Positions 39,452 to 50,585 of a stretch of 64,000 nt of DNA are shown here, one piece after another. A program made the translations under genes and the position numbers. The DNA lies in assembly GCA_013396525.1 (NCBI GenBank), contig VWYX01000906.1, positions 217,037 to 281,036 of the forward strand, given 5' to 3'. The notes below the pieces were generated by a model. That model was not told the origin of the DNA and did no database searches. It saw only the letters and a program-made list of their open reading frames with translations. This DNA comes from Chaetorhynchus papuensis (Eukaryota; Chordata; Aves; Passeriformes; Rhipiduridae). Positions within the stretch are counted from its first letter, which is position 1, and every line of letters begins with the position of its first letter.

Positions 39452-42400
39452 TGAAAATGCTACTTAATTATTCAAAATGTGGCAAAGAGCGCCAGGCCAG
39501 TACCACATCTTTTCAGCTTATAACAAGAAGACGGCTTGTTCTACAAAGAAGTGCAGTTAGTAATGGTGAAGGGACAAAAGTTTGTAGAAAACCATCTCAA
39601 AGGTTAATGGCACCATTGGAGCAGTTTAAAACTTACCAACTAAAATAAAAGAGAGCATAATGTGGAGTAAGTAGAAGTTAGCACATGAACAAGGTACGTG
39701 AGTAATCAGCACCAAAAAAATTGTTCTTTTTGCAAATACTTGTGGTCATTTACCTTTGCTCCAGTGCTGGGATATTTGTAGTGATAACTCTGAGTCTGAC
39801 TGCAGTGAAAGAACTTTCCAGGGGCAGGTATCCCCTACCTCTCAGTGCTGTCTGCGCACCCAGGCAAACCACCCTGTCTGCTCTGCTCTCTTCCAGCAAG
39901 ACCTTTCTGTTACTCCAGGGCCAGTTCAAGTATTTCTGTGCATTTGTAGCCCTGGGTTGTGTAGGTTTAGTCCTGTGTGCCAACTGCACACAGATCAATA
40001 GCTGAAAACAGCTTGATTATGCTTTCTGCTGCTCCTTCAGAGAGAGCTTGTTCACCCACCCAATACACCACAGTAGATCTGTTTGTATTTTGTTGTCATT
40101 ACAGGTTCTGCTCCCTACACTTTCTTTTAAGGACAGCACATAAGACATGGGTGTAGGAAGCAAGGGGAGGAGGTGTGTGGAGGGATGGTTTGATGTACAG
40201 TACACCCAGTTCATTCTGAGATCAATACTCTGAATTACTTAATTGGAAACCGAAGGCCCTATTTTTAACATAGAGTAAGAAACTCTGGAAACCTGCCAGA
40301 GCAGGCAGCATGCTGCCAATTAAGTGTAGGCCAGGCCACCCACAAAACCATACTTTCTCTCACTTCCACATTGATTCTTGGCCCTCCTTAAGTAGCAGTT
40401 GTGACATAAACTACTATTTTTCATATTCCAAAGACTGACAAACTGAAGCCTGTAGCTGACCTGTGGTAAGCTGTACCGTAGGGAAAGGGCAGGTGCGCGG
40501 TTAGAGCCCAGCCCTCCACATACAAGGCTGGTGGATAACTTGGTAAATCAGACTCCATCTCAGACTGTGTTCTTTAATGCAACTGAAGCTACTAAGTGGC
40601 AGAAACAAGATGAGAATTTGAGATACTTGGGATTTTTTTTTTTATTATTTTTTATGGAGAATTTTAGTGTAACCGTCTGGTTTTGTGCTTGCACAGAAGT
40701 CCTTCCGAATGCAAATCGAAGGTTGCCCTCAGGTAGGGTTGCAGTTTACCATTTGGAAACATCCTGCTGTTGGAGGCATGAACTTCCACACCCTCCAGTG
40801 GTAGAAGTGGAAAGGCTGCTGCAGTAGACGGGTTAGGTGGTATTATTAAGTCTTCTACAATCAGCAAAAATCAAGTCTTCTTCTCTGTACAGAGACGAGC
40901 ACACGCTGTCCCAATTTCTTGGGCTCAGAGTGGTATTACTATAACTCAATTACTGCTTATTCTGTTACCCTTGTTGCAAAATAAGGAACAGGAAGGACAG
41001 AAATACGGAGTGTGGCAGCACAGTAAATAGGATCTACACCTAATCCCTCTTGTCATTAGATTAATATCCAGACTCTGTAACAAAGCTTTTGTCATTAGAT
41101 GTACATCCAGTCTGTAAAATTAAGGTATCTTTAAGGAAATGCGTTATTCAAAAACACAGTATGGCTGTTTCCTGGGGAGACACCCCTCCTATTCTCCCCA
41201 TAGCAGTAGTGCAGCAGTCAGTCCCAAGTGATACAATAGACATGGAAGGAAGCGTTCTGTTGTTGAGCTGTGCTGTTCAGCCATTCTTCATCACTGAGGA
41301 AGACTAATAAGCTGGTGTGAAGTGTAATGTCAGAGCATAAGCCTTTATCAGCGTAATCCAGGGGATTTTTGTGAAAAGCCAAAACAGAGAAACAAAGGTG
41401 AAAAGGTTCTGGTTGATTTCCATGTAGATGGTCTCACTGAAATGATCCTGTAGGTAAAAATCGGTGATGTGAAGTGTCTTACATGTGCTGTATCTATACC
41501 ACCACTGTTGTGAAAAGCTGGCTACAGGGCCAGGATCCTTCAGAAACTGCTCTGGTGGAAACAGGTTTCTTCAAAGGATGGATAACTTATTGCAGTAATA
41601 ATCACTGTGAGCAGCCATGGGTATATTTTAGTATCATCTGCCAGAGGGAGAAATGGTGTTAGCAAGACTAATCTTCAGAGCCACACAGCGCAGCATTATT
41701 AAGCTCACTCAGAAGAGCTGCCACATTCTCTTTGGTAAGCTACAGGGAATGGCCGTGGCTGCAAAGGTGAGACCCTGCTTCACTCCCTTCCACACTGGCA
41801 CCTCTGCTCCATTCACATCAGCAGGAGCTCTGTGCAGAGATCAGAGGGAGATTCTGACCTCCATTCTGTGCTTAAGCCAAAGAGTCCTTTGGGCAAAATG
41901 GTTTGTGATCCTGTAGTGCAGGTTGGTGCTCTCAGCCTGGAAACTAAGGGTACCAAGACACCATCTGTGGCTGAGTAAAGAAAATAGTCAGACATATTTT
42001 TTTCTTAAAAGATGTATAAAAATGAATGCAGGCTCCAGATAAATCCCAAAATTTGTAGTTGGAAATATTCCCCTTCTCCTTAACAATCAACAGTTTTATA
42101 TAGTAACAAGAAAAGACCTAAAAATTCAGTTATCTTTGACATCCTGGGGAAATTAAATCCACAACAGTTTTCACAAATTTCTATGAGCTTCAGGAGCACT
42201 TAGTTTCCCTTTCAGAAAGGAGATGTCCCATCAGGTACATCAGAAATTCAGTTCTCCTCACAGTGGTCTGGGGAAGGACCATCTCCATTGTAGACTTTAG
42301 AGGACCAGCATCATCTGCAGTCAGATTTCCACTGCAAGCAAGTTGAACTGGGAGGATTTTGAATGATTTGTAGGACACACCATGGGCTCTTACCAAAGCT

Positions 42401-44362
42401 ACCCCGAGCTTTTCTTTTCCCTGGGAATTTTAAAAGAATCAAGTTGTGACTCTTCTACCTTCTGTATTCAAACCCAGTGCTTGCAGTTGGTTTTTTGAGG
42501 TGTCACATTACAGATACCCCATTTCTAACTATTTCCTGCATTTGCCTCTTCTGCAGCCAGTGGAGTAGTGAATTTGCTGTGTTATCCAGGAGCTGAATTC
42601 TCTGCCACAGCAGCAGCTTTCCAGGCCACTTGGCTCCAGAGGAGCGGCTTAAAGTCTTTAACAGCAGTTTTCCTTGACTTCTTACTTACTTTTGATGATC
42701 ATGAATTTTATTAGAGTGATCAACAGGTCACATTAATTGAACAAGTCTTAGGTTGGTTCTCTGTAAAATGAAAGACTAGCCCTGATCTTGCAAGCACATA
42801 GGTGTGGGACTAACTTCATGCCTGTGATCTGCTCCGTTGGACTCATTTAAGTGTTTGCAGGTAGCTACTTACCATGTTCTCAGTGTCTTGTATACTGAAT
42901 TCCCTCTCCTCCTGTTCAACTGCATAGAGAAAACTGTTGGTTAGGAGGTTTGTTTTGTTGGTATTGTTGTTTTGTATGTGTGTATGTATGTTTTTAGGCA
43001 AGTAAATTTGTTTTCTCATATTTGGCAATAAAAAAATCATCAGGTCATTTCCAACTGCAGCTGACAAAGAATAATGTTCTGGAATATAATTTCTAATGAC
43101 TAGAAACTGTTAGGCATCACTGAAGGAAACTCTTCACTCTTACATCAGAGTGACAGATGAGTGCCCTGTATATCTGTTTTTTACAAATGGCTGTTTATAA
43201 AGCTCAAGTTCTCTTTCAGTCTTGAAAAGAAAGTACAGGAAAATTGAAAGCCAACAAACAAAATAAGTTTAAAATAAAATTCGTTTTCATATTTTTAAAT
43301 ATTTAAATAGAATGTACAAAATTGAAAATAATATTCATTTATTTTAAGATTATATTTAATTTGACTCCAGAGTCCTGTTTTTAAACTTTTTACATTTACT
43401 TTTGAATGTGTTTTGTATGAAGGAACAATTTAAATACTTTTATATGTTTTGATGACTATTACAACTGCAGGTTTTATACAGTTTATGGTTTCTTAACAAA
43501 CCTGTAAAGTAAATTGTTTGCTGAGAATTTTAGAACTGCACACTATCTCGTTATATTTGCTGCTATTGAAAACTTGCCATAACATTTTGCTGGGGATACA
43601 TGGAACTGATGCAGTGTGGCCACTTGGTTTTCTGGCTGCCATTCCACTGAGTTTGCATTTTAATAACACAGACTTGCCCTGTAAAAGCTGAAATATGAAA
43701 GGTTTTTTTAAAATATTTAGCACTGATTACTTCTTATTTTAGCAATACTCCAGCTCTATATAATAAACAATTAAGAAGTCTGATGATATGGCTATAGATT
43801 AAAAATAAAAGCTGAAAATTGCTTCCGAGGCCCCTAAATGTGAACATTTTCATAACTGGAGATTAAAAAACTCCATCATTTGGATAAATGAGAATGGGTA
43901 ATGTCTACATGGAAGTGATGGGAAACAGGGTTGCTATTACGATACAGGTAAGCAAGGGATTTTGCTAATTGGCCATGTATAATTGCCTGTTTTAAATATT
44001 CCATCATTGAGTATCTATCTGGCTTGGATATGTGGTTGTGAAAGGACCTTAAAAGACACTGATAGTCCAAACTTTTCATGAAATCACATCATGGTTCTGT
44101 GTCTGGTTTAGAAGAGTTTGTTTCCAGTGTCTGTTTCTGCTGCAGGCGGGTTCGGTGCCTGGGCACCAAAACAGGAGGTCGTGGCTGCCCCCTGATCTGA
44201 CACTGGTCTCATTCTGCCCCCAAAGTCTGCACACTCAGTTCATCCACATGACCTGTTCAGTGCATATTTTATTTGCAATGCTATTGCTGTAGAAAAAAAG
44301 TGCATTTTAAAGATGAATTCTGACAGCATGCTGTGTAACAACCGTTTTATTTGTGTCTTCAG

Positions 44363-44467
44363 GATGTTGACCTGAAAGCATGTCAGGGAGCTTTGGATGA
44401 CTGCTGTCCACGTCAAGGAGAGGATCAGCTGGAACTGCAAGAGGAGGAGGAGAAAGACATAAATCAG
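44363..44467 (+). CDS. NFE2L3: NFE2L3 exon 2
   Basis: These 105 bases (35 codons, phase 0 at both ends) lie between the acceptor TTGTGTCTTCAG and the donor GTAAATG. The translation begins DVDLKACQGALDDC and ends in an acidic EEEEKDINQ. A DIDL/DVDL-like start of the second coding block is common to CNC factors. The match to known NFE2L3 here is weak, because the region diverges quickly. Clean splice sites, length divisible by three and an open frame continuing into exon 3 support the call. Confidence 0.75.
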
Positions 44468-45318
44468 GTAAATGATGAAAAGAAGGGAAAACTGAAGAGG
44501 AAGTGAGGGAGGATATAGAACTTATCACTAAGATAAATAGTAGTGAAAAGAAATGGAGTGAAAGGTTTTGAAAGGAATAATTTATTTCCTCTTTTTATTT
44601 GAAGTGTTCCTTGCCACGGCAGGAAAGGAATGGTCACTTCAGACAATACTTTGTGAATGATGCCCTCGTACACCTTTTTGAAAATTGTCTCCTTCCCTCA
44701 ATCCCCCACTATTTTTTGTGTAGTTGAAATATTCACTTGCAACTAACAATTTTTCAGTTTGGGTTTATTTTCTCCATTGTGAAAGTGTTGTGCTTGTGGG
44801 CAAGGATGTTTTTGCCTACGAACACTAGAGACACGGATGCTAAATTATACTGCTCTCACCATTTATTTAAGCTTGATGCTCAGATGTAGAATTACATTTG
44901 GGACACTGGACTGTTCAGTTTTGTTCTCTCTGAGAGCTACAATGAAAAGGGCACTCAATTTTCTTGAGACCTTGTGGGAGCTGAGAACATCTGATCCAGG
45001 TGTCTTGCCAGCCTCTCTGTTTGCCACTCCCCTGAGAGCTTGGCTTTGAAAAAATACCTTTTTTTTTCTGCACTGGTGGGAAGGAGCAGCTTCAGAAGAA
45101 AGCCCAGTTCTGCTGTTGTGGGCAGAGTAGGGATGCTCAGGCCATGGAGCTGTTCTGCTCATTCTAGCAATGTGTCATCTCCCATCAGGATGAAGGCTTG
45201 ATGATGGGGTCAGCAGCAGCCTTGCACTGTGCTCTGTTTCCTCTCAGGCTTTGATTTTTACCTTCTTTTACATAGAATAACTGTGCTTTACAACTCGTTT
45301 CTCTTTCTTTTGTCACAG

Positions 45319-45402
45319 AGCAACTGCAACCATGTAGATTCCCTTCTCTCCTGGGAGGGCTATTTACAGCTTCTGTCGTCGCAGGTGGAAAACATGCTAG
45401 AG
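45319..45402 (+). CDS. NFE2L3: NFE2L3 exon 3
   Basis: These 84 bases (28 codons, phase 0 at both ends) lie between the acceptor TTTTGTCACAG and the donor GTAAATGAG. The encoded SLLSWEGYLQLLSSQVENML matches the NFE2L3 segment of the form 'LEDLFQLLSSQxEN' as I recall it, part of the acidic transactivation region upstream of the CNC domain. The intron to exon 2 is 851 bases and that to exon 4 is 2361 bases. Confidence 0.85.
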
Positions 45403-47763
45403 GTAAATGAGAAAATACAGGTATTGCCACTAGACTGGAATACAGTCAGCAATTACTGGGTAATGACTTACTCTGTTTGATCAAATAACCACAGCCTTCC
45501 CCACCCACTCTGGGGATATATTAGCAAATCAATGTAGTAAAACTTACCTGAAGATTCTAAAGGTGCTACTATTCACCTTTTACAGCAGATCTCTTTGGCT
45601 CTACTTGAGAAATTTTCCCCAGCAACTTGTCTGGTGTACGAGCTGTGTCTTTACTGTGATCTGGTGTTCAAAGTTGGATGGAGCCACTGGACAACTCAAT
45701 TAATTCAACTAATAGTTGCCTTTCTGAAACCTAATGCCAATTTGTATTTATGCAGCAGCTGTGTTTCTCTAGAGCATCACTGATTTATTATACAGTAGCA
45801 GCTATTGAGCATTTGTGGTGAAAGATTACAGTTGTCATAAATATTGGGTCAAGTGCTTACGAGGTTACTACTCTCGAGAAGAACAGATCCATCTTCACTG
45901 CAAATCAGGTCAGTCAGCATTAGCAGTTAAACCCATTTAGTGTTTTGGTTTTTTGGGGTTTTTTTTCAAATCTTGTGGCCCTCTGATACTCTATTTTACT
46001 TTCTGTGTGCCCATCTTCACAAAAAGTTATCTTAATTGAAGTCTCCCTCTTCTCCCACAGTTCATAGCTGCAACCACTGACGAGGAAGCTACTCCCTACA
46101 TTCCTTTTCTGCAATACTTCAAGGGCATCTTAAAATACACTCCCATCATAGGAACCTCTTCTGGGGTCATTAGAGTTTTCCATATAACTTCATGCTTATG
46201 TAGTTTTGGGAATCTCTAGGTTGGGTAGTACCTTCTAGCCCACAAATTAGCCTCCTCTTCTGTTCAGCTCTGGAAATGGATTGCACACTAACAAGATGTA
46301 GAAGTTCATCAGTTTAATTTTCTCCGTTCTTCTCATAATTTGAAAGGAATTTGGCTGTAGCCTTTATGCAGCTATTACAAAACACAGTTGCATATTTTAT
46401 TTAACATCATTAATGCACTGCCATCTTGTGACAATCTGTCTGTTGAATATGGATTGATTGTTCCTTCCAAATATCAAGTCTTTACAGTGAGTGGGATTTT
46501 TTAATAGCTGACCTGCTGAGAATCATTCTTTTTAAGGGATTAGTTGAAAATAGCATCTCTATCTCACAGACTGCAAGTGGTCTAGTACAAGGTAACCCTA
46601 GGAGAAATAAGGCAAGACCTCCTCCTGTTACCTGAGCTCCCAGCACGCATAATAGAGAACTTAAGATGTTCTGGTCCTTAGGTACATCATTCCTTCCCTG
46701 TGGAAAGTGCTTTTTACATAGTCTGTTCGCTGAATGCAATCAGAAAGTCCTTTCCTGAGACACAGTGAGGACACTCAACTATGGAGGAATCCTATACACT
46801 TCTTACTTGATGTATTTACATTCTCAAGTACCTTGTATCCATCTATTTTATGACTACTCTGCTTCTCAGCAAGCACCCAACATAATCTTGGACAGTGGCT
46901 CTGTGCTTCTAAGACCCAGCAGCTGTAACTCAGGTCCACAAAAGGTGGGTCTTAGTGCTGCTGCAGCAGTACCAGTCCAGTTTATTGTTTGGACATCAGG
47001 GCCAAGGGATCATGTATCAGCTTTGGTTTTGTAAAAAAAACCCTGAGTAGTAATTTAAAGTCAAGACATCCACAAAAGATGTGATTCGGTGGGGGGGATG
47101 TTACCTCCGAACTGGTTAGTTTTGGATGCAACAGACCTCAGTTAAGTGGAATTAAACCAAATGTGGCACCTCAGAGACCCAAAAGCTTCATAAATTGTAA
47201 AATAAGCAGTGAGACTGTAACAGCATAGTCTTAATGTTCCTGTCTTCCACTCCTCTTTTCATCACCACTGTCCTCACTTCTGCAGATGAGCTATTCATCT
47301 TCTTTAAAACGTTCATTTTCTTTAGCACCTGGAACCAGCTCACCATCAATACCACAACCAGGGAAGGGTAATGACCCCTCCTCCTAAAAGGACCTTTTTC
47401 TTAGACCAGATCAGACAGAACACATAGGCCATAGTTTGTACATGTGGCAACAGTCCCATTTTTACCTCTCAATCCTCTCATCAGTCCCACACTGTCCTTT
47501 GCAAGTCTTTCTCCCGTTCCTTTAGTCACTTTTCTTCTGCACCCTTCCTGCTTCCTTCTGCCATATGCCAATACAGATTATGCTTTGTACAGATGGGAAA
47601 CAGCATTCCAAATAGCTAAGAGTTTAACATAGAAAAATGTGGCTTTAAGATAATCAAATAGTGGAATATTAAAAAACAAATTGATCGTGACTGTGTAGGT
47701 GAGGGCTGTAGAAGCATTCATTTTATGAAAGATCCCGTTTTTCCCTCCCCCTTCATCTTTTAG

Positions 47764-48972
47764 GTGAACTTACTGGAAGATCCACGAGTTGCTACTTCTA
47801 GTACAGGTCAAGACCCATCATCCTCACACCACAATATAAATTTGACCCAGACATTTCACAACAGTTTGAGTCCTCCTGATGCCATGCTACTAAGAACAGA
47901 CTACCCCACTCAATTAAATTCAAAACCAAGACACATAAACAGGCAAGAGTTTTTTCCTCAATCGAGCTGTGATACCACGAATCCAGAATCACTATTTCAT
48001 GGGTCAAATTTGACAGGGCTGTTTTCAGCTGCTGACCTTAGAAATCTAACAGCCCATGATGATAATTCTGATGAAATTAAACTCATGTCTTTGGCTTTGG
48101 AGGGAGGCTTTAGTCCTACAGAAGTTTCTCAGATCTTTGAAGAGCCTGGCTCAGATTTGGGACTATCTTTGCATTCAGACCACAGCACCACCTCTTACTC
48201 AGTCTGCTGTGAAGACGCTGTTGGGTACAGCAGTAGTGTTAAATCTGCTCCTTCACATGGCTTAGGAGTTGGTGGCCACTGCCAAGAAAACACTAAACAC
48301 AGCCATGTGGGATATCCAGGTGATGCAGAGTGTTCCACAGAAGCCACACTTCAGCAGTTTCTTCATAACCACACTTACAATCAGCTGCCAAATCAAGCAG
48401 CATCCACTCCAGAGTATCATCAACAGATGTGGATGAAGAACTCAAACGAAGTAAAGGATAGGTGCTGTAATTCTACTGCTACGAACAGGAGCAGAGATGA
48501 ATGTCGTGCAAAAGCTCTGAGAATACCATTTTCAGTCGATGAAATCGTGAGCATGTCCGTCGACTCTTTCAACACCATGCTAGCAAAGAACCAGCTGACA
48601 GAAACTCAGGTATCACTTCTGCGAGACATCAGACGAAGAGGAAAAAACAAGGTAGCTGCCCAAAAATGTCGTAAACGCAAACTGAATGCAATTCTTAACT
48701 TGGAAGAAGATGTGTGTAATCTCCAAACACAAAAGGAGAGCCTTAAAAAGGAGCACTCCCAGTGTAGCAAATCAATCAACCAGATAAAGCAAAAATTAAA
48801 CATCTTGTACCATGACATTTTCAGCAGATTGAGGGATGACCAGGGCAGACCTGTTAACCCACGCCAGTATGTCATTCATTGCAGTAGCAATGGTGGTGTT
48901 TTCATAATACCCAAGCACTTGGCCAATTCTGAACAGAAACAAGATAACAGAAAAGAGCAGAAACAAAAATAA
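47764..48972 (+). CDS. NFE2L3: NFE2L3 exon 4: last exon with CNC-bZIP domain
   Basis: NFE2L3 (NRF3) is a CNC-family bZIP transcription factor. It heterodimerises with small MAF proteins and binds antioxidant-response/MAF-recognition elements. Family members carry an N-terminal ER anchor and are released to the nucleus after processing. This exon starts after the acceptor CATCTTTTAG at 47763 with GTG AAC (Val-Asn, not a start codon) and ends at TAA 48970-48972, giving 402 residues. Residues about 245-297 form the CNC homology region (RAKALRIPFSVDEIV...). The basic region KNKVAAQKCRKRKL follows at about 294-307, then a heptad leucine zipper and the C-terminal LRDDQGRPVNP motif. The ends GVFIIPKHL and QKQK match NFE2L3 rather than NFE2L1, NFE2L2 or NFE2. 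The invariant bZIP Asn of KNKVAA is present, but the usual Asn of AAQNCRKRK is Lys (codon AAA, 48664-48666). The frame is intact. Confidence 0.96.
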   Translation: MNLLEDPRVATSSTGQDPSSSHHNINLTQTFHNSLSPPDAMLLRTDYPTQLNSKPRHINRQEFFPQSSCDTTNPESLFHGSNLTGLFSAADLRNLTAHDDNSDEIKLMSLALEGGFSPTEVSQIFEEPGSDLGLSLHSDHSTTSYSVCCEDAVGYSSSVKSAPSHGLGVGGHCQENTKHSHVGYPGDAECSTEATLQQFLHNHTYNQLPNQAASTPEYHQQMWMKNSNEVKDRCCNSTATNRSRDECRAKALRIPFSVDEIVSMSVDSFNTMLAKNQLTETQVSLLRDIRRRGKNKVAAQKCRKRKLNAILNLEEDVCNLQTQKESLKKEHSQCSKSINQIKQKLNILYHDIFSRLRDDQGRPVNPRQYVIHCSSNGGVFIIPKHLANSEQKQDNRKEQKQK

Positions 48973-50585
48973 TATGCCTGAGGATCACCTAAATCACCTT
49001 TATTTTGCCTGAAAGCTTATGTGAAGACTAAAGGTCGGTGATTACAGCAGTTCAAACAGAAACAGCTACACTTGAGGACAAACACTCTGTGTTCAAGGGT
49101 CTGCCAAACCCAACTGCGATCTGTTAGAAAGTCTTTGAGCTGAGGCTTCTGGATGAGGAAATCTGTTTAGTTTTAGTTACAATTAAAGGAGCTAGACCAT
49201 CAGTGTAGTGCAGCTTTATAGACCTATGTTAAAACTAGAATGTAGTTACTGGTAATGGAGGCAGAGGGATGAACATCAGTGAGGAGTAAGTCAACTTTAG
49301 GTCAACATTACACATGCAAGAAAAATGTATTAGTCTTGCATACTTGACTCTTCATACAGAAAATGAACTTATTTTAGTCTCTAGCACTGAAAGAAAAATT
49401 ATAGTTCTAGTGCATCTTCAGCTTAAATTCACTGTGGATTTACAAAGTCTCAAGAGATAAGTGCATGCTTTGCATTCATTCAGAATGGCTCTGATTTTCC
49501 TAGTTTTCCTTTGAGGAGAGCAGCCCAGGAGGTTACTGCATTTTTCCTCACTACTTTCACCATCATAGCTCCAAGCAAAGATAATCCACCACTTAATTTT
49601 ACAACTCATACAGTGAATCTGCACATAGATGCTGAATCTAGTGTCTGATTCAGTATTGTCTTACCTGCATCCTCTACAACTGAATCATTCTCAACTTTCT
49701 TCCACGAAACCAATGGTGAATGAGTTCCTGCTCTGTTTCCTAGTGACTGTTACACGTTTACTTGTGTACCTTCCCTTTTCCACCCATTTTGATACCTTCC
49801 TCGAGAAGTACTTGAGTTTTATTCTTTGGCTTTTTTAACTGGTATTTTTTAAGTGTCTTTAATGTTACAGATTTAGTTTTTAAAAATATGTATTTTACCT
49901 AATCTTTAAATTAAATTGAACCAAATTGCTATTTATCTGTACTTGTAATTATGAGGTTACACTATGATAGTGCTCCATATGAAGAGGTTTTGGGTTTGAC
50001 ATTTATTTGTGCTAGTAAAAAGGAGTAATTTTATTCACTCATGAACTTTAAACATTCTATCCTTTACTGGTTTACAGCCTGAAAAAGGTCTGCAAAAGAG
50101 ATGGCCCAAAAGGCCTATAATGAATGGTAAGGAAGAAATGTTGAGGTATATTATTATGAAAATCACTACTCATATTAATGTCTAGATAACAACAAATACT
50201 TCTTGTTTTATAACTAAAACACATAAAACCGGTATTAAAAAAGTTCTCATTGATCATGACATGATGACAATGGAGCAAATTTACATTCGGGTATGTTAAA
50301 AAATCACTTGTACCAAATAAGAACTACACATACAAGCAATACAAGCTGAAATGCCAAATTATACCTACTGAAGAAACAAACTGCCACTAGCATGTAAACC
50401 ACATTGGCTGCTTGCACTTATCTGTAACAAACATACTATCAAAGGGCATTTTCTAAAAGAGGAGCACTAAGATACTGTCAAGTGCACTGAATTATCAATA
50501 ATGAAATCAGCCTGTTTGAACAATTTGCTCAGCATTTTCTGTTAAAAGATTTCTTTAAATAAACGTGTGCGTGTGTTCTTTATCG
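48973..50585 (+). other. NFE2L3: NFE2L3 3' UTR (probable extent)
   Basis: About 1.6 kb of non-coding AT-rich DNA follows the stop codon up to the first convincing poly(A) site. No open frame of note is present. The end is inferred from the AATAAA at 50558-50563 and the GT-rich element just downstream. Confidence 0.55.
50558..50563 (+). terminator. NFE2L3: Poly(A) signal AATAAA, probable NFE2L3 end
   Basis: A canonical AATAAA is followed within a few bases by a GT-rich element (CGTGTGCGTGTGTTC), the usual downstream element of a cleavage site. It lies 1.6 kb after the NFE2L3 stop codon on the same strand. Confidence 0.65.

Larger units (their letters stand above)
32261..44362 (+). other. NFE2L3: NFE2L3 intron 1
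   Basis: This 12.1-kb interval runs from the exon-1 donor GTAAGG to the exon-2 acceptor (TTGTGTCTTCAG ending at 44362). It is comb-free ordinary DNA. It contains a T/G-rich low-complexity tract with a 13-G run (37738-37806), a CR1 3' remnant near 39411-39451 and minor simple repeats. I find no further supported exon. Several open frames of 60-100 codons lack splice context or recognisable domains. Confidence 0.6.
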
